DNA of 26,991 bases from JAABRB01 sp041617635. GTDB taxonomy: Bacteria > Pseudomonadota > Gammaproteobacteria > Burkholderiales > SG8-39. Under the pieces are notes generated by a model, which was given only the letters and a program-made list of their open reading frames with translations, was not told where the DNA came from and did no database searches. How positions within the stretch are numbered: the first letter of the stretch is position 1; each line of letters begins with the position of its first letter. A program made the position numbers and the translations under genes. Location of the stretch: positions 1 to 26,991 of the forward strand of contig JBFJOO010000062.1 in the NCBI GenBank assembly GCA_041617635.1. The letters run 5' to 3'. This document shows positions 14,735 to 21,894 of this stretch, one piece after another.

Positions 14735-14945
14735 GTGTCCCGAATCAGAAATTCGTCGAATAAAAACCGCCCAGTTCGCCGCCAGGCGTCGTTCCGCTCC
14801 TTGCTAAGACGGCCAGTCTTGGCTGCGTCGCGCGCCTAGCCTGGCGACGAACCGAGCGGTTTTCGCCTGCCTTCGGGATATCCGTGAAGCAGGGATACGG
14901 AATTCCAACCAAATAGTTCTTCAACGAACCTCTGATTCGGGACAC
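14735..14945. mobile_element. MITE-like 211-bp element with perfect 15-bp terminal inverted repeats
   Basis: The ends are GTGTCCCGAATCAGA (14735-14749) and its exact reverse complement (14931-14945). A second, inner pair of imperfect arms lies at 14762-14787 and 14839-14864 (AAAACCGCnCnGTTCGnCGCCAGGC type). A central hairpin AAGAC-n5-GTCTT is also present, so the element can fold into one long stem. It contains no transposase; the 66-codon frame starting with GTG of the right end is not a credible gene. The left end is nine bases after the stop of PilZ copy 2, and the last base belongs to the stop codon of the convergent AsmA-like gene. TAGCG occurs on both sides (14723-14727 and 14946-14950), but not flush with the left end, so it is only a possible target duplication. 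The element may act as a two-way terminator. Confidence 0.75.
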
Positions 14946-15634
14946 TAGCGCCCCCGCAGATCGGGCAGCAACTGCAGGCCGCGCTGCGCGGCGCTGCGGC
15001 CCATCGCCTTCGCCATGCGCGCGACCAGTGCCTGCAGGATGAGGTTCGTGAGCTCGGCCGGCGTCACGCCGCCCTGGCGCTTACCGATGTCGACGAGCTG
15101 GATGTCCGGCAGATCGAAAGAGATCGTGGCACCGCGCGTGGCGATCTCGGGTGCGTAGATCACCCTGGCGTCGCGAATCACCAGCTGATCGACGATGAGC
15201 CGGGTTTGCTTCCCGGACGCGGCCGAGCCTCCGGCGCGCCGCGCAACATTGCGCTGCATCACATCGAAGTTGCTGCCCCCGCGGCGCGATTCGTAGGTGA
15301 TGACCGGAGCGATCACCGCTATCCGCCGGACGTGCACCACGTCCTTGGCGATGCTGGCCGGATCGATGGCCACGTCGATCGTTCCCACCGCGACCGATTG
15401 CGCGGAATGGAAGCCCGGCGGATTGCCGATGGCGAGGCCGCGAATGGCGCCCGCGCCGCTCGCGGGGGCGAGCTTCACGGACTCCACGGCGACCTTGGCG
15501 CCGACGATGTCCGGGCCATATGACTCGATCGCATGCTTCACGACGAAATCGAGCGACACGTAGAGCCAGATCGCGCCGCCCACCAGTGCCACGACCACGA
15601 GGGCGAGCAATCCGGCCAGGACTTGCTTCATCAT
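14945..15634 (-). CDS. AsmA-like inner-membrane-anchored protein
   Basis: A 229-residue protein with an N-terminal membrane anchor (about residues 4-27, VLAGLLALVVVALVGGAIWLYV) and a periplasmic part. The segment after the anchor (IESYGPDIVGAKVAVESVKL, then GAIRGLAIGNPPGF) is typical of the N-terminal repeat of AsmA-family proteins, which include lipid-transfer and outer-membrane-biogenesis proteins. At 229 residues it is much shorter than full AsmA/TamB members, although short single-domain relatives exist. It starts four bases after the esterase stop (ATG 15634; ATG 15631 is equally possible). Its stop codon uses the outermost base of the 211-bp repeat element, so the C-terminus may have been altered by that insertion. 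Function unknown. Confidence 0.65.
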   Translation of the reverse strand: MMKQVLAGLLALVVVALVGGAIWLYVSLDFVVKHAIESYGPDIVGAKVAVESVKLAPASGAGAIRGLAIGNPPGFHSAQSVAVGTIDVAIDPASIAKDVVHVRRIAVIAPVITYESRRGGSNFDVMQRNVARRAGGSAASGKQTRLIVDQLVIRDARVIYAPEIATRGATISFDLPDIQLVDIGKRQGGVTPAELTNLILQALVARMAKAMGRSAAQRGLQLLPDLRGR

Positions 15635-15638
15635 TCTG

Positions 15639-16295
15639 TCAGGCGAGGATGCGCCGGAGCCAGGCGCCGAGGTGCGCGATCTCCTCGCCGCACACCGAAT
15701 GCGGCATGCGGTATTCGTGCCATTCCACCGGGTAGCCGAGGCTTTCGAGCAGCGCGCGCGACTCGCGCGCCCGCGCGATGGGCACGATCGGATCGAGCTC
15801 ACCGTGCGCCATGAAGATCGGGACGTCGCGGTTCGCGGCGTGCGCCTCGGCGGCAACCTTGCCCGCGATCGGCAAGTAGGTGGAAAGCGCCATGATCCCC
15901 GCGAGCCGGTCGGGATGCCGGAGGCCGGTCTGCAGCGCGATCGCGCCACCCTGCGAGAATCCCGCGAGCAGGATGCGGCGCGCGGGTATGCCGCGCTCGC
16001 GCTCGCGAGCCACCAGCCCTTCGAGCTCGGCTTGCGAAGCCCGCACGCCAGCTTCGTCCTCGTGCCGCCCCAGGTCGCCCGCCACGATGTCGTACCACGC
16101 ACGCATGACCATCCCGTTGTTGATGGTGACGGGCATCATGGGAGCGTGCGGAAACACGAACCGGACCGCCGCGGGGGAAAGGTCGAGCTCGTGCACGATC
16201 GGCTCGAAGTCGTGGCCGTCCGCACCGAGCCCGTGCAGCCAGATCACACTTGAGCGGGGGTGCGGTGCGGTCTCGATCTCGAGGGATTCAAGCAT
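15639..16295 (-). CDS. Carboxylesterase/phospholipase-family alpha/beta hydrolase
   Basis: A 218-residue cytoplasmic serine esterase of the carboxylesterase 2 / acyl-protein thioesterase-like family. Landmarks: the oxyanion-hole segment VIWLHGLGADGHDF (residues 17-30), FVFPHAP (47-52), nucleophile Ser114 in AGFSQGGAIAL, Asp168 in HGELDPIVP, and His199 in RMPHSVCGEE. The length equals that of typical Pseudomonas esterase II. The ATG at 16295 has no clear Shine-Dalgarno. It lies between mogA and the AsmA-like gene on the same strand and may be co-transcribed with them. The physiological ester substrate is unknown. Confidence 0.88.
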   Translation of the reverse strand: MLESLEIETAPHPRSSVIWLHGLGADGHDFEPIVHELDLSPAAVRFVFPHAPMMPVTINNGMVMRAWYDIVAGDLGRHEDEAGVRASQAELEGLVARERERGIPARRILLAGFSQGGAIALQTGLRHPDRLAGIMALSTYLPIAGKVAAEAHAANRDVPIFMAHGELDPIVPIARARESRALLESLGYPVEWHEYRMPHSVCGEEIAHLGAWLRRILA

Positions 16296-16305
16296 TGCGG
16301 TGGGG

Positions 16306-16331
16306 AGTGAGGCGTGAGGCGTGTGAGGAGG
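16306..16331. repeat. Short GTGAGGC-type tandem repeat
   Basis: AGTGAGGCGTGAGGCGTGTGAGGAGG, between the mogA stop and the esterase start, contains degenerate copies of a 7-8 bp GTGAGGC(GT) unit. It is possibly a small variable repeat. Confidence 0.4.
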
Positions 16332-16350
16332 AAGGAGCGTGCCACGCAGC

Positions 16351-16944
16351 TCACTTTGCGGGCTTCGGGCGCTGCGCGGATTTGGGACGAAAGGCTCTGA
16401 CCACGTCCGCGTTGGTCTCGATATAGGGTCCGCCGATGAGGTCGATGCAATAGGGCACCGCGGCGAATATGCCCTCGACGGTGGCCTTGCCGTCGGCATC
16501 GCGCAGACCCTCCAGCGTCTCGCGGATCGATTTCGGCTGCCCCGGCAGATTGATGATCAGGCACTGCCGGCGAATGACGGCGACCTGCCGCGAGAGGATG
16601 GCGGTCGGCACGAATTTCAGGCTGATCTGGCGCATCTGCTCGCCGAAGCCGGGCATCGGCTTGTCGGCGACGGCGAGCGTCGCATCGGGCGTGACGTCGC
16701 GCTGCGCAGGCCCGGTGCCGCCGGTCGTGAGCACGAGATGGCAGCCGACCCGGTCGACGAGATCGACCAGCGTGCTCTCGATGATCGGGCGCTCGTCGGG
16801 GATCAGGCGGGTATCGATTCGCCACGGTGTCGCGAGCGCGCGTTTGAACCACTCCTCGAGCGCGGGAATCCCTTCGTCGCGGTATACGCCTTGCGAGGCG
16901 CGATCGCTGATCGAAACCAGGCCGATGAGGAGCTCGTCGTTCAT
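16351..16944 (-). CDS. mogA: Molybdopterin adenylyltransferase MogA
   Basis: A 197-residue MogA/MoaB-fold enzyme that adenylylates molybdopterin so that MoeA can insert molybdate, the last stage of Mo-cofactor synthesis. The N-terminus LIGLVSISDRASQGVYRDEG and the motif TTGGTGPAQRDVTPDAT (residues 73-89) are diagnostic for MogA rather than MoaB. The later ILSRQVAVIRRQCLIINLPGQPKSIRE and a C-terminal AAVPYCIDLIGGPYIET match the E. coli Mog pattern, as does the length. It is 39 bp downstream of yjgA on the same strand, a neighbourhood common in betaproteobacteria. It would serve any molybdoenzyme in the cell, including one needing the CoxDEG proteins encoded further along. Confidence 0.95.
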   Translation of the reverse strand: MNDELLIGLVSISDRASQGVYRDEGIPALEEWFKRALATPWRIDTRLIPDERPIIESTLVDLVDRVGCHLVLTTGGTGPAQRDVTPDATLAVADKPMPGFGEQMRQISLKFVPTAILSRQVAVIRRQCLIINLPGQPKSIRETLEGLRDADGKATVEGIFAAVPYCIDLIGGPYIETNADVVRAFRPKSAQRPKPAK

Positions 16945-16983
16945 GACTCGATGGGACCTGCGCCGGGAAAAGTGCGCGTGATT

Positions 16984-17490
16984 CTACTCCCCATCCACCG
17001 CGTGCGGCGCAGCGAGGCGGCGGCGAATCTCGCGAAAGAGCTCGCGATAGGCGCGCGGCGGCTTGCTCGCTGTGAGCTCGACGCGGGCGTTGCGGATCAG
17101 CGATCGCATCCGCGGCAGATCGCTTCCGGGGTGCTCGTCGACGAACGCCGTCAGCGCGTTCTCGTCGGCAAGCAACCGGTCGCGCCAGCGCTCGACCGCA
17201 TGCAGCGTCGCGGCGGCGGTGCGCGATTGGCCGCGCCATTCGTCCACCTTGGCGCGGATCGGCTCGGGATCGACATCGCGCATGAGGCGCCCGATGTACT
17301 GCATCTGGCGGCGGCGACCCTCGTGGCTCTTGATGCGCTTGGCTTCGAGCACGGCCGCGCGCAACGGCTCGGGCAGGTCGATCTGCGCGATCTGGGCGGG
17401 AGCGAGCTCGACGAGCGTCGCGCCGAGCGCCTGCAGCGCGAGCATGTCTTTCTTGCGGCGCGTCTTGCTCGGCTTGTCTGCTTGTTCCAT
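16984..17490 (-). CDS. yjgA: Ribosome-associated protein YjgA/DarP (DUF615)
   Basis: A 168-residue, highly charged protein of the YjgA (DarP) family, which binds late 50S ribosomal-subunit precursors and aids assembly. Family features are the basic N-terminus SKTRRKKDMLALQALGATLVEL, EAKRIKSHEGRRRQMQYIGRLMR, and the C-terminal PRMRSLIRNARVELTASKPPRAYRELFREIR. The length fits the family. I give the start as ATG 17490; ATG 17499 would add three residues, and neither has a Shine-Dalgarno. The promoter is probably TATTAT on the minus strand, overlapping the pmbA -10. The divergent pmbA/yjgA pair is conserved in many proteobacteria. Confidence 0.93.
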   Translation of the reverse strand: MEQADKPSKTRRKKDMLALQALGATLVELAPAQIAQIDLPEPLRAAVLEAKRIKSHEGRRRQMQYIGRLMRDVDPEPIRAKVDEWRGQSRTAAATLHAVERWRDRLLADENALTAFVDEHPGSDLPRMRSLIRNARVELTASKPPRAYRELFREIRRRLAAPHAVDGE

Positions 17491-17510
17491 GAGGGGCATC
17501 GACGCGCCCG

Positions 17511-17517
17511 TATAATA
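17511..17517. promoter_or_regulatory. Shared -10 region of pmbA and yjgA
   Basis: TATAAT (17511-17516, plus) is a perfect -10 for pmbA. Read on the other strand, shifted by one base, it gives TATTAT (17512-17517) for yjgA. No good -35 is present at 16-18 bp in either direction, so strength is uncertain. The plus-strand start would be near 17523, about 39 nt before pmbA. Confidence 0.5.
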
Positions 17518-17561
17518 GCGGCTTTCGCCTTCCGCACCGACCCACCGCACGGATTCCACAG

Positions 17562-18908
17562 ATGCCCGACGCGCGATTCTCGCTGGACGACGCCACGCTG
17601 CGCGCGATCGTTGCCGATGCGCTCGCCCGCGCGCGCGAGAAGGGCGCCACCGAGAGCGACGCGGAAGTCTCGGAGGGCTACGGGCAGACCGTCACGGTGC
17701 GCAAAGGCGCCGTCGAGACGATCGAGCACAATCGCGACAAGGGACTCGGCGTCTCGGTGCTGATCGGCAAGCAGAAGGGGTACGCAAGCACCTCGGATCT
17801 GACCCGCAAGGCCATCACGGACACCGTGGACGCCGCGCTCTCGATCGCGCGCTTCACCGCCAGCGACGACGCGAACGGTCTCGCCGATCAGGACCTGCTC
17901 GCGCGCGCCGAGGACATTCGCGATCTCGACCTGTTTCACCCCTGGGACGTATCGGTCGAGCAGGCCATCCAGATCGCGCGGCGCTGCGAGGCGGCGGCCT
18001 TTCGGCTCGATCCGCGCATCACCAATTCAGAGGGCGCCACGGTATCGACCCAGCAGTCGCAGTTCATGTTCGGGACGAGCGCCGGGTTTCTGGGCGGCTA
18101 CCGCAGCACGCGTCACTTCGTATCCTGCAGCGTGATCGCCCAGGAGGGCGACGCGATGCAGCGCGACGATTGGTACTCCACGGCCCGCTCGCCCGCCGAT
18201 CTGGCGAAGGCCGCGGCGATCGGCGACTATGCGGGCCGCCGGGCGCTCGCACGATTGCGCAGCCGGAAGATCGCGACGCGCGAGGCGCGAGTGCTGCTGG
18301 AGGCGCCGCTCGCGAGCGGTCTGCTCGGGCACTTCGTGGGCGCCGTGAGCGGCGGCAGCCTGTACCGCAAGGCGTCGTTCCTGCTCGACAGCCTAGGCAC
18401 CCAGGTGTTCTCCCCGATCGTCAATATCCGCGAGGAGCCGCACCGGCCACGCGGACAGGCGAGCACATGCTTCGACGACGACGGCGTCCTGACGCGACCG
18501 CGCGACGTCGTCCGGGACGGTGTTCTGCAGGGCTATTTTCTCAGCACCTACTCCGCCCGCAAGCTCGCCATGCGCAGCACCGGGAGCGCCGGCGGGAACC
18601 ACAACCTGATGCTCGCGCCGGGCGACCAGGACTTCGTCGGAATGCTGCGCGAGATGGGCACGGGACTGCTGGTCACCGAGTTGATGGGGCAGGGGATCAA
18701 CCTGGTGACCGGCGACTACTCCCGCGGCGCGGCCGGATACTGGGTCGAGAACGGCGCGATCCAGTATCCCGTCGAGGAGGTCACCATCGCGGGAAACCTG
18801 CGCGGGATGTTCCGCAACATCGTCGCGATCGGCAACGACGTCCTCGCGCGCGGCTCGCGCGAATGCGGGTCGGTGCTGATCGAGGGCATGACCGTCGCCG
18901 GGAATTGA
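17562..18908 (+). CDS. pmbA: Metalloprotease-family protein PmbA (TldE)
   Basis: A 448-residue PmbA/TldE protein. With TldD it forms a heterodimeric protease that degrades unfolded peptides and matures microcin- or CcdA-type substrates; the metal site is on TldD, so PmbA is the non-catalytic partner. Characteristic segments are the N-terminal VRKGAVETIEHNRDKGLGVSV, FDDDGVLTRPRDVVRDGVLQGYFLSTYSARKL, GNHNLML, and the C-terminal LLVTELMGQGINLVTGDYSRGAAGYWVENG. The E. coli protein is 450 residues. The start ATG 17562 lacks a clear Shine-Dalgarno. The gene is divergent from yjgA and is followed after 38 bp by an aconitase-family gene, possibly co-transcribed. tldD is not in the window. Confidence 0.96.
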   Translation: MPDARFSLDDATLRAIVADALARAREKGATESDAEVSEGYGQTVTVRKGAVETIEHNRDKGLGVSVLIGKQKGYASTSDLTRKAITDTVDAALSIARFTASDDANGLADQDLLARAEDIRDLDLFHPWDVSVEQAIQIARRCEAAAFRLDPRITNSEGATVSTQQSQFMFGTSAGFLGGYRSTRHFVSCSVIAQEGDAMQRDDWYSTARSPADLAKAAAIGDYAGRRALARLRSRKIATREARVLLEAPLASGLLGHFVGAVSGGSLYRKASFLLDSLGTQVFSPIVNIREEPHRPRGQASTCFDDDGVLTRPRDVVRDGVLQGYFLSTYSARKLAMRSTGSAGGNHNLMLAPGDQDFVGMLREMGTGLLVTELMGQGINLVTGDYSRGAAGYWVENGAIQYPVEEVTIAGNLRGMFRNIVAIGNDVLARGSRECGSVLIEGMTVAGN

Positions 18909-18946
18909 CCGGTCTTGCCGGGACGCATTTACTGGAACTTCTGGCG

Positions 18947-20917
18947 ATGGCCCACGACACGGTTTCCTTCCCCGGTCGGGTCCTGTTCCTCGCGACCGAC
19001 GCCGACATCGTTGCACGGCAGCTCGCGGGCGAGGACCTCACGCTGGCGGCAGCGGGCGCGCTGCGCGACGGCATCTCGACCGACGAGATCACGCCGTCCC
19101 GGATCTGCATGCACGCCGACGCGCACATCGCCCATTACGTCTATCTGGGCCTGAAGTGCGGCGACGCGTTTCCCTGCGTCGCGGGCAGCGTGAAGCGCGC
19201 TGGAATCACGGTGAGCGTGGCCGGCAAGCGTTATGGCAAAGGCTCGTCGCGCGAGCAGAGCCCCTTTGCGGAGCGCTCGGCCGGCATACGGCTGGTGATC
19301 GCGGAGAGCTTCGAGCGCATCTACCGTCGCAACTGCATCAATCTCGGCATCCACACGTCGACCGACTTCGGGCTCATCGAGCGAATCCGCGCGGGTGAGG
19401 CCATTCCGCTCGAGGAGTTCACGCGCGGGCACGATCCGATCACCGCCGCGATCATCCGCGCGGGGGGATTGGCGCACCTCACGCGCGAGCGCCGACGGCG
19501 CGGCGCGCACTTTCCCCCACCCGATCACGGACCGCGCCCCATGACGCTGGCCGAGAAGCTCATCGCGCGATCGGTCGTCGTCGATCCGGCCGGCGAGCGG
19601 ATCGGCGTCGCGAGCGTGCAACCCGGCGACGGCGTCTTCGTTCGCGCCCACTGGCGTTATTCGCATGAGTACCTGACGCCCATGGCCGCGACGATCTTCG
19701 AGGACTCCTTCGGCACGGACGCGCGCGTGCGCGATCCCGGCTCGGTGCTGGCCTTTCAGGAGCACCTGGCCTTTCCGCAGTGGAGTGCGGCGCAGCCGGA
19801 CCGCAGCGGACCGCTGCTCGATGCCGCGCAAGCCCTGGGCACGCGCCAGGCCGAGTTCTGCGCCCGGCACGGCATCCACCTGCATGGATTGCTCGCCGAC
19901 CGGGACGGGTCGGAGGGCATCTGCCATTCGATTGTCATCGAGCGCTACGCGCTGCCCGGCAACGTCGTCGCGGGCACCGATTCGCACACGACCCACGTCG
20001 GTGCGCTCGGCAGCCTCGCATTCGGGGTCGGCGCATCGGACATGGCGAGCGCGTGGCTAACGGGCGACGTGCGGGTCACCGTTCCACCGACCTGCCGCGT
20101 GGTGCTGCATGGGCGCCTTGGCGCGGACGTGGCGGCGAAAGACCTGGTCCTCCATCTCCTGCGGCTTCCGTATGTCCGCGAGGGCCGCGCGGTCGGCATG
20201 GTGATCGAGTATTGCGGTGCTGCCCTTGCGGCCATGAACACCGACGAGCGTGCGACGCTCACCAACATGGCGGCCGAGATCGGCGGCTTCACGGGCATCG
20301 TGGCGCCCGATGCCGAGACGGTGCGCTTCCTGATGGAACGACGCGGAATCGAGGCGCCTCTCGCGCCCTGGCTCGCGAGCGATCCGGATGCGACGTTCGC
20401 GCACACGATCGAGATCGATTGCGCCACGGTGCGGCCCATGGCCGCACACCCGGGCGACCCCGGACATGGCGTGGAGATCGACACGCTTACCGAGGCGGTC
20501 CCCATCCACGTCGCGTACTGCGGCTCCTGCACCGGCGCCAAGCGCGAGGACCTCGAGCGGGTGCACGAAGTGCTGGAATGGGGCGTCGCGCGCGGACTGC
20601 GCGTGATGGACGGCGTCCGGTTTTACGCGCAATTCGGCAGCCTGGACGTGCGCGACCATTGCGCTGCCCGCGGCATGCTCGAGACATTCCGCAAGGCGGG
20701 TGTCGAGCTGGTCGAGCCGGGCTGTGGCGCCTGCGTGAATGCGGGCCCGGGCGCCTCCACGTCCCCGGACGAGGTGACGGTAAGCGCCCAGAATCGCAAT
20801 TTTCCGGGACGATCCGGTCCCGGCCGGGTCTGGCTCGCCAGCCCGGCGACGGTCGCAGCGAGCGCGCTTGCCGGGCGGCTCACGAGCTTCGCGGCACTGG
20901 CACGCGAGCGCTCATGA
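18947..20917 (+). CDS. Fused aconitase-family hydro-lyase (LeuD-like swivel + LeuC-like catalytic domains)
   Basis: A 656-residue single-chain member of the aconitase superfamily. Residues 1 to about 190 form a LeuD-like swivel domain with the substrate loop YGKGSSREQSP (96-106). Residues 199-656 are a LeuC-like catalytic part beginning MTLAEKLIARS, with GTDSHTTHVGALGSLAFGVGASD (343-365). The three [4Fe-4S] ligands are present: Cys528 in YCGSCTG, and Cys593 and Cys596 in EPGCGACVNAGPG. It should catalyse a dehydration/hydration of a hydroxy-acid; 3-isopropylmalate, homocitrate, methylcitrate-type and citrate-type substrates are all possible. Domain order (swivel first) differs from AcnA and is like AcnB without its HEAT domain. 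No leuB or leuA neighbour is seen, so leucine synthesis is not implied. ATG 18947 is the first in-frame Met after pmbA and has no good ribosome site. Confidence 0.85.
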   Translation: MAHDTVSFPGRVLFLATDADIVARQLAGEDLTLAAAGALRDGISTDEITPSRICMHADAHIAHYVYLGLKCGDAFPCVAGSVKRAGITVSVAGKRYGKGSSREQSPFAERSAGIRLVIAESFERIYRRNCINLGIHTSTDFGLIERIRAGEAIPLEEFTRGHDPITAAIIRAGGLAHLTRERRRRGAHFPPPDHGPRPMTLAEKLIARSVVVDPAGERIGVASVQPGDGVFVRAHWRYSHEYLTPMAATIFEDSFGTDARVRDPGSVLAFQEHLAFPQWSAAQPDRSGPLLDAAQALGTRQAEFCARHGIHLHGLLADRDGSEGICHSIVIERYALPGNVVAGTDSHTTHVGALGSLAFGVGASDMASAWLTGDVRVTVPPTCRVVLHGRLGADVAAKDLVLHLLRLPYVREGRAVGMVIEYCGAALAAMNTDERATLTNMAAEIGGFTGIVAPDAETVRFLMERRGIEAPLAPWLASDPDATFAHTIEIDCATVRPMAAHPGDPGHGVEIDTLTEAVPIHVAYCGSCTGAKREDLERVHEVLEWGVARGLRVMDGVRFYAQFGSLDVRDHCAARGMLETFRKAGVELVEPGCGACVNAGPGASTSPDEVTVSAQNRNFPGRSGPGRVWLASPATVAASALAGRLTSFAALARERS

Positions 20918-20960
20918 CCACGTTGGCAGCGTGGAACTCGTCGCCGGCGCTTGCGAGAGG

Positions 20961-20966
20961 TATCAT
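20961..20966 (+). promoter_or_regulatory. Weak candidate -10 before the methyltransferase gene
   Basis: TATCAT (20961-20966) would start transcription near 20974, giving a 36-nt leader with a perfect AAGGAG ribosome site (about 20998-21003). The -35 region is poor. Confidence 0.3.
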
Positions 20967-21009
20967 GCGGCCGCGAGAATTCTGATCCGTCCCCCCAAAG
21001 GAGTCTGTT

Positions 21010-21876
21010 ATGAAGTCATCGAGCGCGGCCCGCGCTTTCGCCTCGCGCACGTTTGCGGGTCTCATCGTGTCCCTTGTCCTCGCTGGTGCCGCCTGCGCGC
21101 AGGCGCCGGCCCAGAAGGAAGAGTTCGTTCCGCAGGTCGGCCAGGCGGGCAAGGACGTGATCTGGGTGCCGACGCCCGAGGAGCTCGTGGAGCGGATGCT
21201 GCGCATGGCGCAGGCCACGCCGAAGGATTTCGTGATCGACCTCGGGTCGGGCGACGGGCGCATCGCGATCGCGGCGGCCAAGAAGATCGGCGCGCGCTCG
21301 CTCGGCATCGAATACAACCCCGAGATGGTGGAGCTGTCGAACCGCGCGGCGCGCACCCAGGGCGTGTCCGACAAGGTGAAGTTCATCAAGGCCGACATCT
21401 TCGAGAGCGACTTCAGCGAGGCGACCGTCGTCACCATGTACCTGCTGCCGGGGCTGAACCTGAAGCTCCGCCCGAAGCTGCTCGGGCTGAAGCCCGGCAC
21501 GCGTCTCGTTTCGCACCAGTTCAACATGGACGACTGGGAGCCCGACGAGCGGACCAGCCTCGACGGCCGTCTGGCGTTTCTGTGGATCGTGCCTGCCAAG
21601 GTGCAGGGAACGTGGCAGTTCAGCGTCGGCGGGCAGACCCGGGACCTGGTGTTGACCCAGACCTACCAGAAGATCAGCGGTCATTTCAAGATCGGCGGTC
21701 TCGAGGCGGGACTGCGTGACGCACTGCTCCACGGCGACCAGATCAGCTTCGACTGGGTGGACAACAGCGGCGTGCGGCATGATTTCCGCGGCCGCGTGAC
21801 CGGCGCACAGATGGCGGGCACCGTGCGCTCCGGAGACGGGCGTGACGAAGGCCGCTGGACCGCCACGCGGCGGTGA
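21010..21876 (+). CDS. SAM-dependent methyltransferase-fold protein with an export signal
   Basis: A 288-residue protein with two features that rarely go together. Residues 1-30 form a typical Sec signal peptide (basic n-region, FAGLIVSLVLAGAACA, cleavage before QAPAQ). Residues 50 to about 200 are a class I Rossmann methyltransferase: motif I VIDLGSGDGRIAIAAA (75-90), an acidic residue after strand 2 (GIEYNPEM, Glu101), motif II-like FIKADIFESDF, and TMYLLPGLNLKLRPKLL. This core resembles small lysine-methyltransferase-like proteins (FAM173/DOT1-like) by eye. About 85 C-terminal residues (GHFKIGGLEAGLRDALLHG onward) form an extra beta-rich region I do not recognise. The start is secure (AAGGAG, six bases upstream). 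The periplasm is not known to contain S-adenosylmethionine, so function is unclear. Confidence 0.85.
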   Translation: MKSSSAARAFASRTFAGLIVSLVLAGAACAQAPAQKEEFVPQVGQAGKDVIWVPTPEELVERMLRMAQATPKDFVIDLGSGDGRIAIAAAKKIGARSLGIEYNPEMVELSNRAARTQGVSDKVKFIKADIFESDFSEATVVTMYLLPGLNLKLRPKLLGLKPGTRLVSHQFNMDDWEPDERTSLDGRLAFLWIVPAKVQGTWQFSVGGQTRDLVLTQTYQKISGHFKIGGLEAGLRDALLHGDQISFDWVDNSGVRHDFRGRVTGAQMAGTVRSGDGRDEGRWTATRR

Positions 21877-21894
21877 CCGAACGGATCCGGACGC

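Noticed and set aside
14745..14945. A 66-codon frame (GTG start) inside the 211-bp repeat element.
   Set aside because: It starts in the terminal repeat, ends in the other terminal repeat, has no ribosome site and its sequence is explained by the inverted-repeat structure.
18170..18946. Possible N-terminal extension of the aconitase-like protein back into pmbA.
   Set aside because: The extension is low-complexity Arg/Gly/Ala sequence overlapping pmbA out of frame; LeuD-type similarity begins just after ATG 18947.
20918..20934. Small stem CCACG/CGTGG after the aconitase-like gene, considered as a terminator.
   Set aside because: Only five base pairs and no following T-run.
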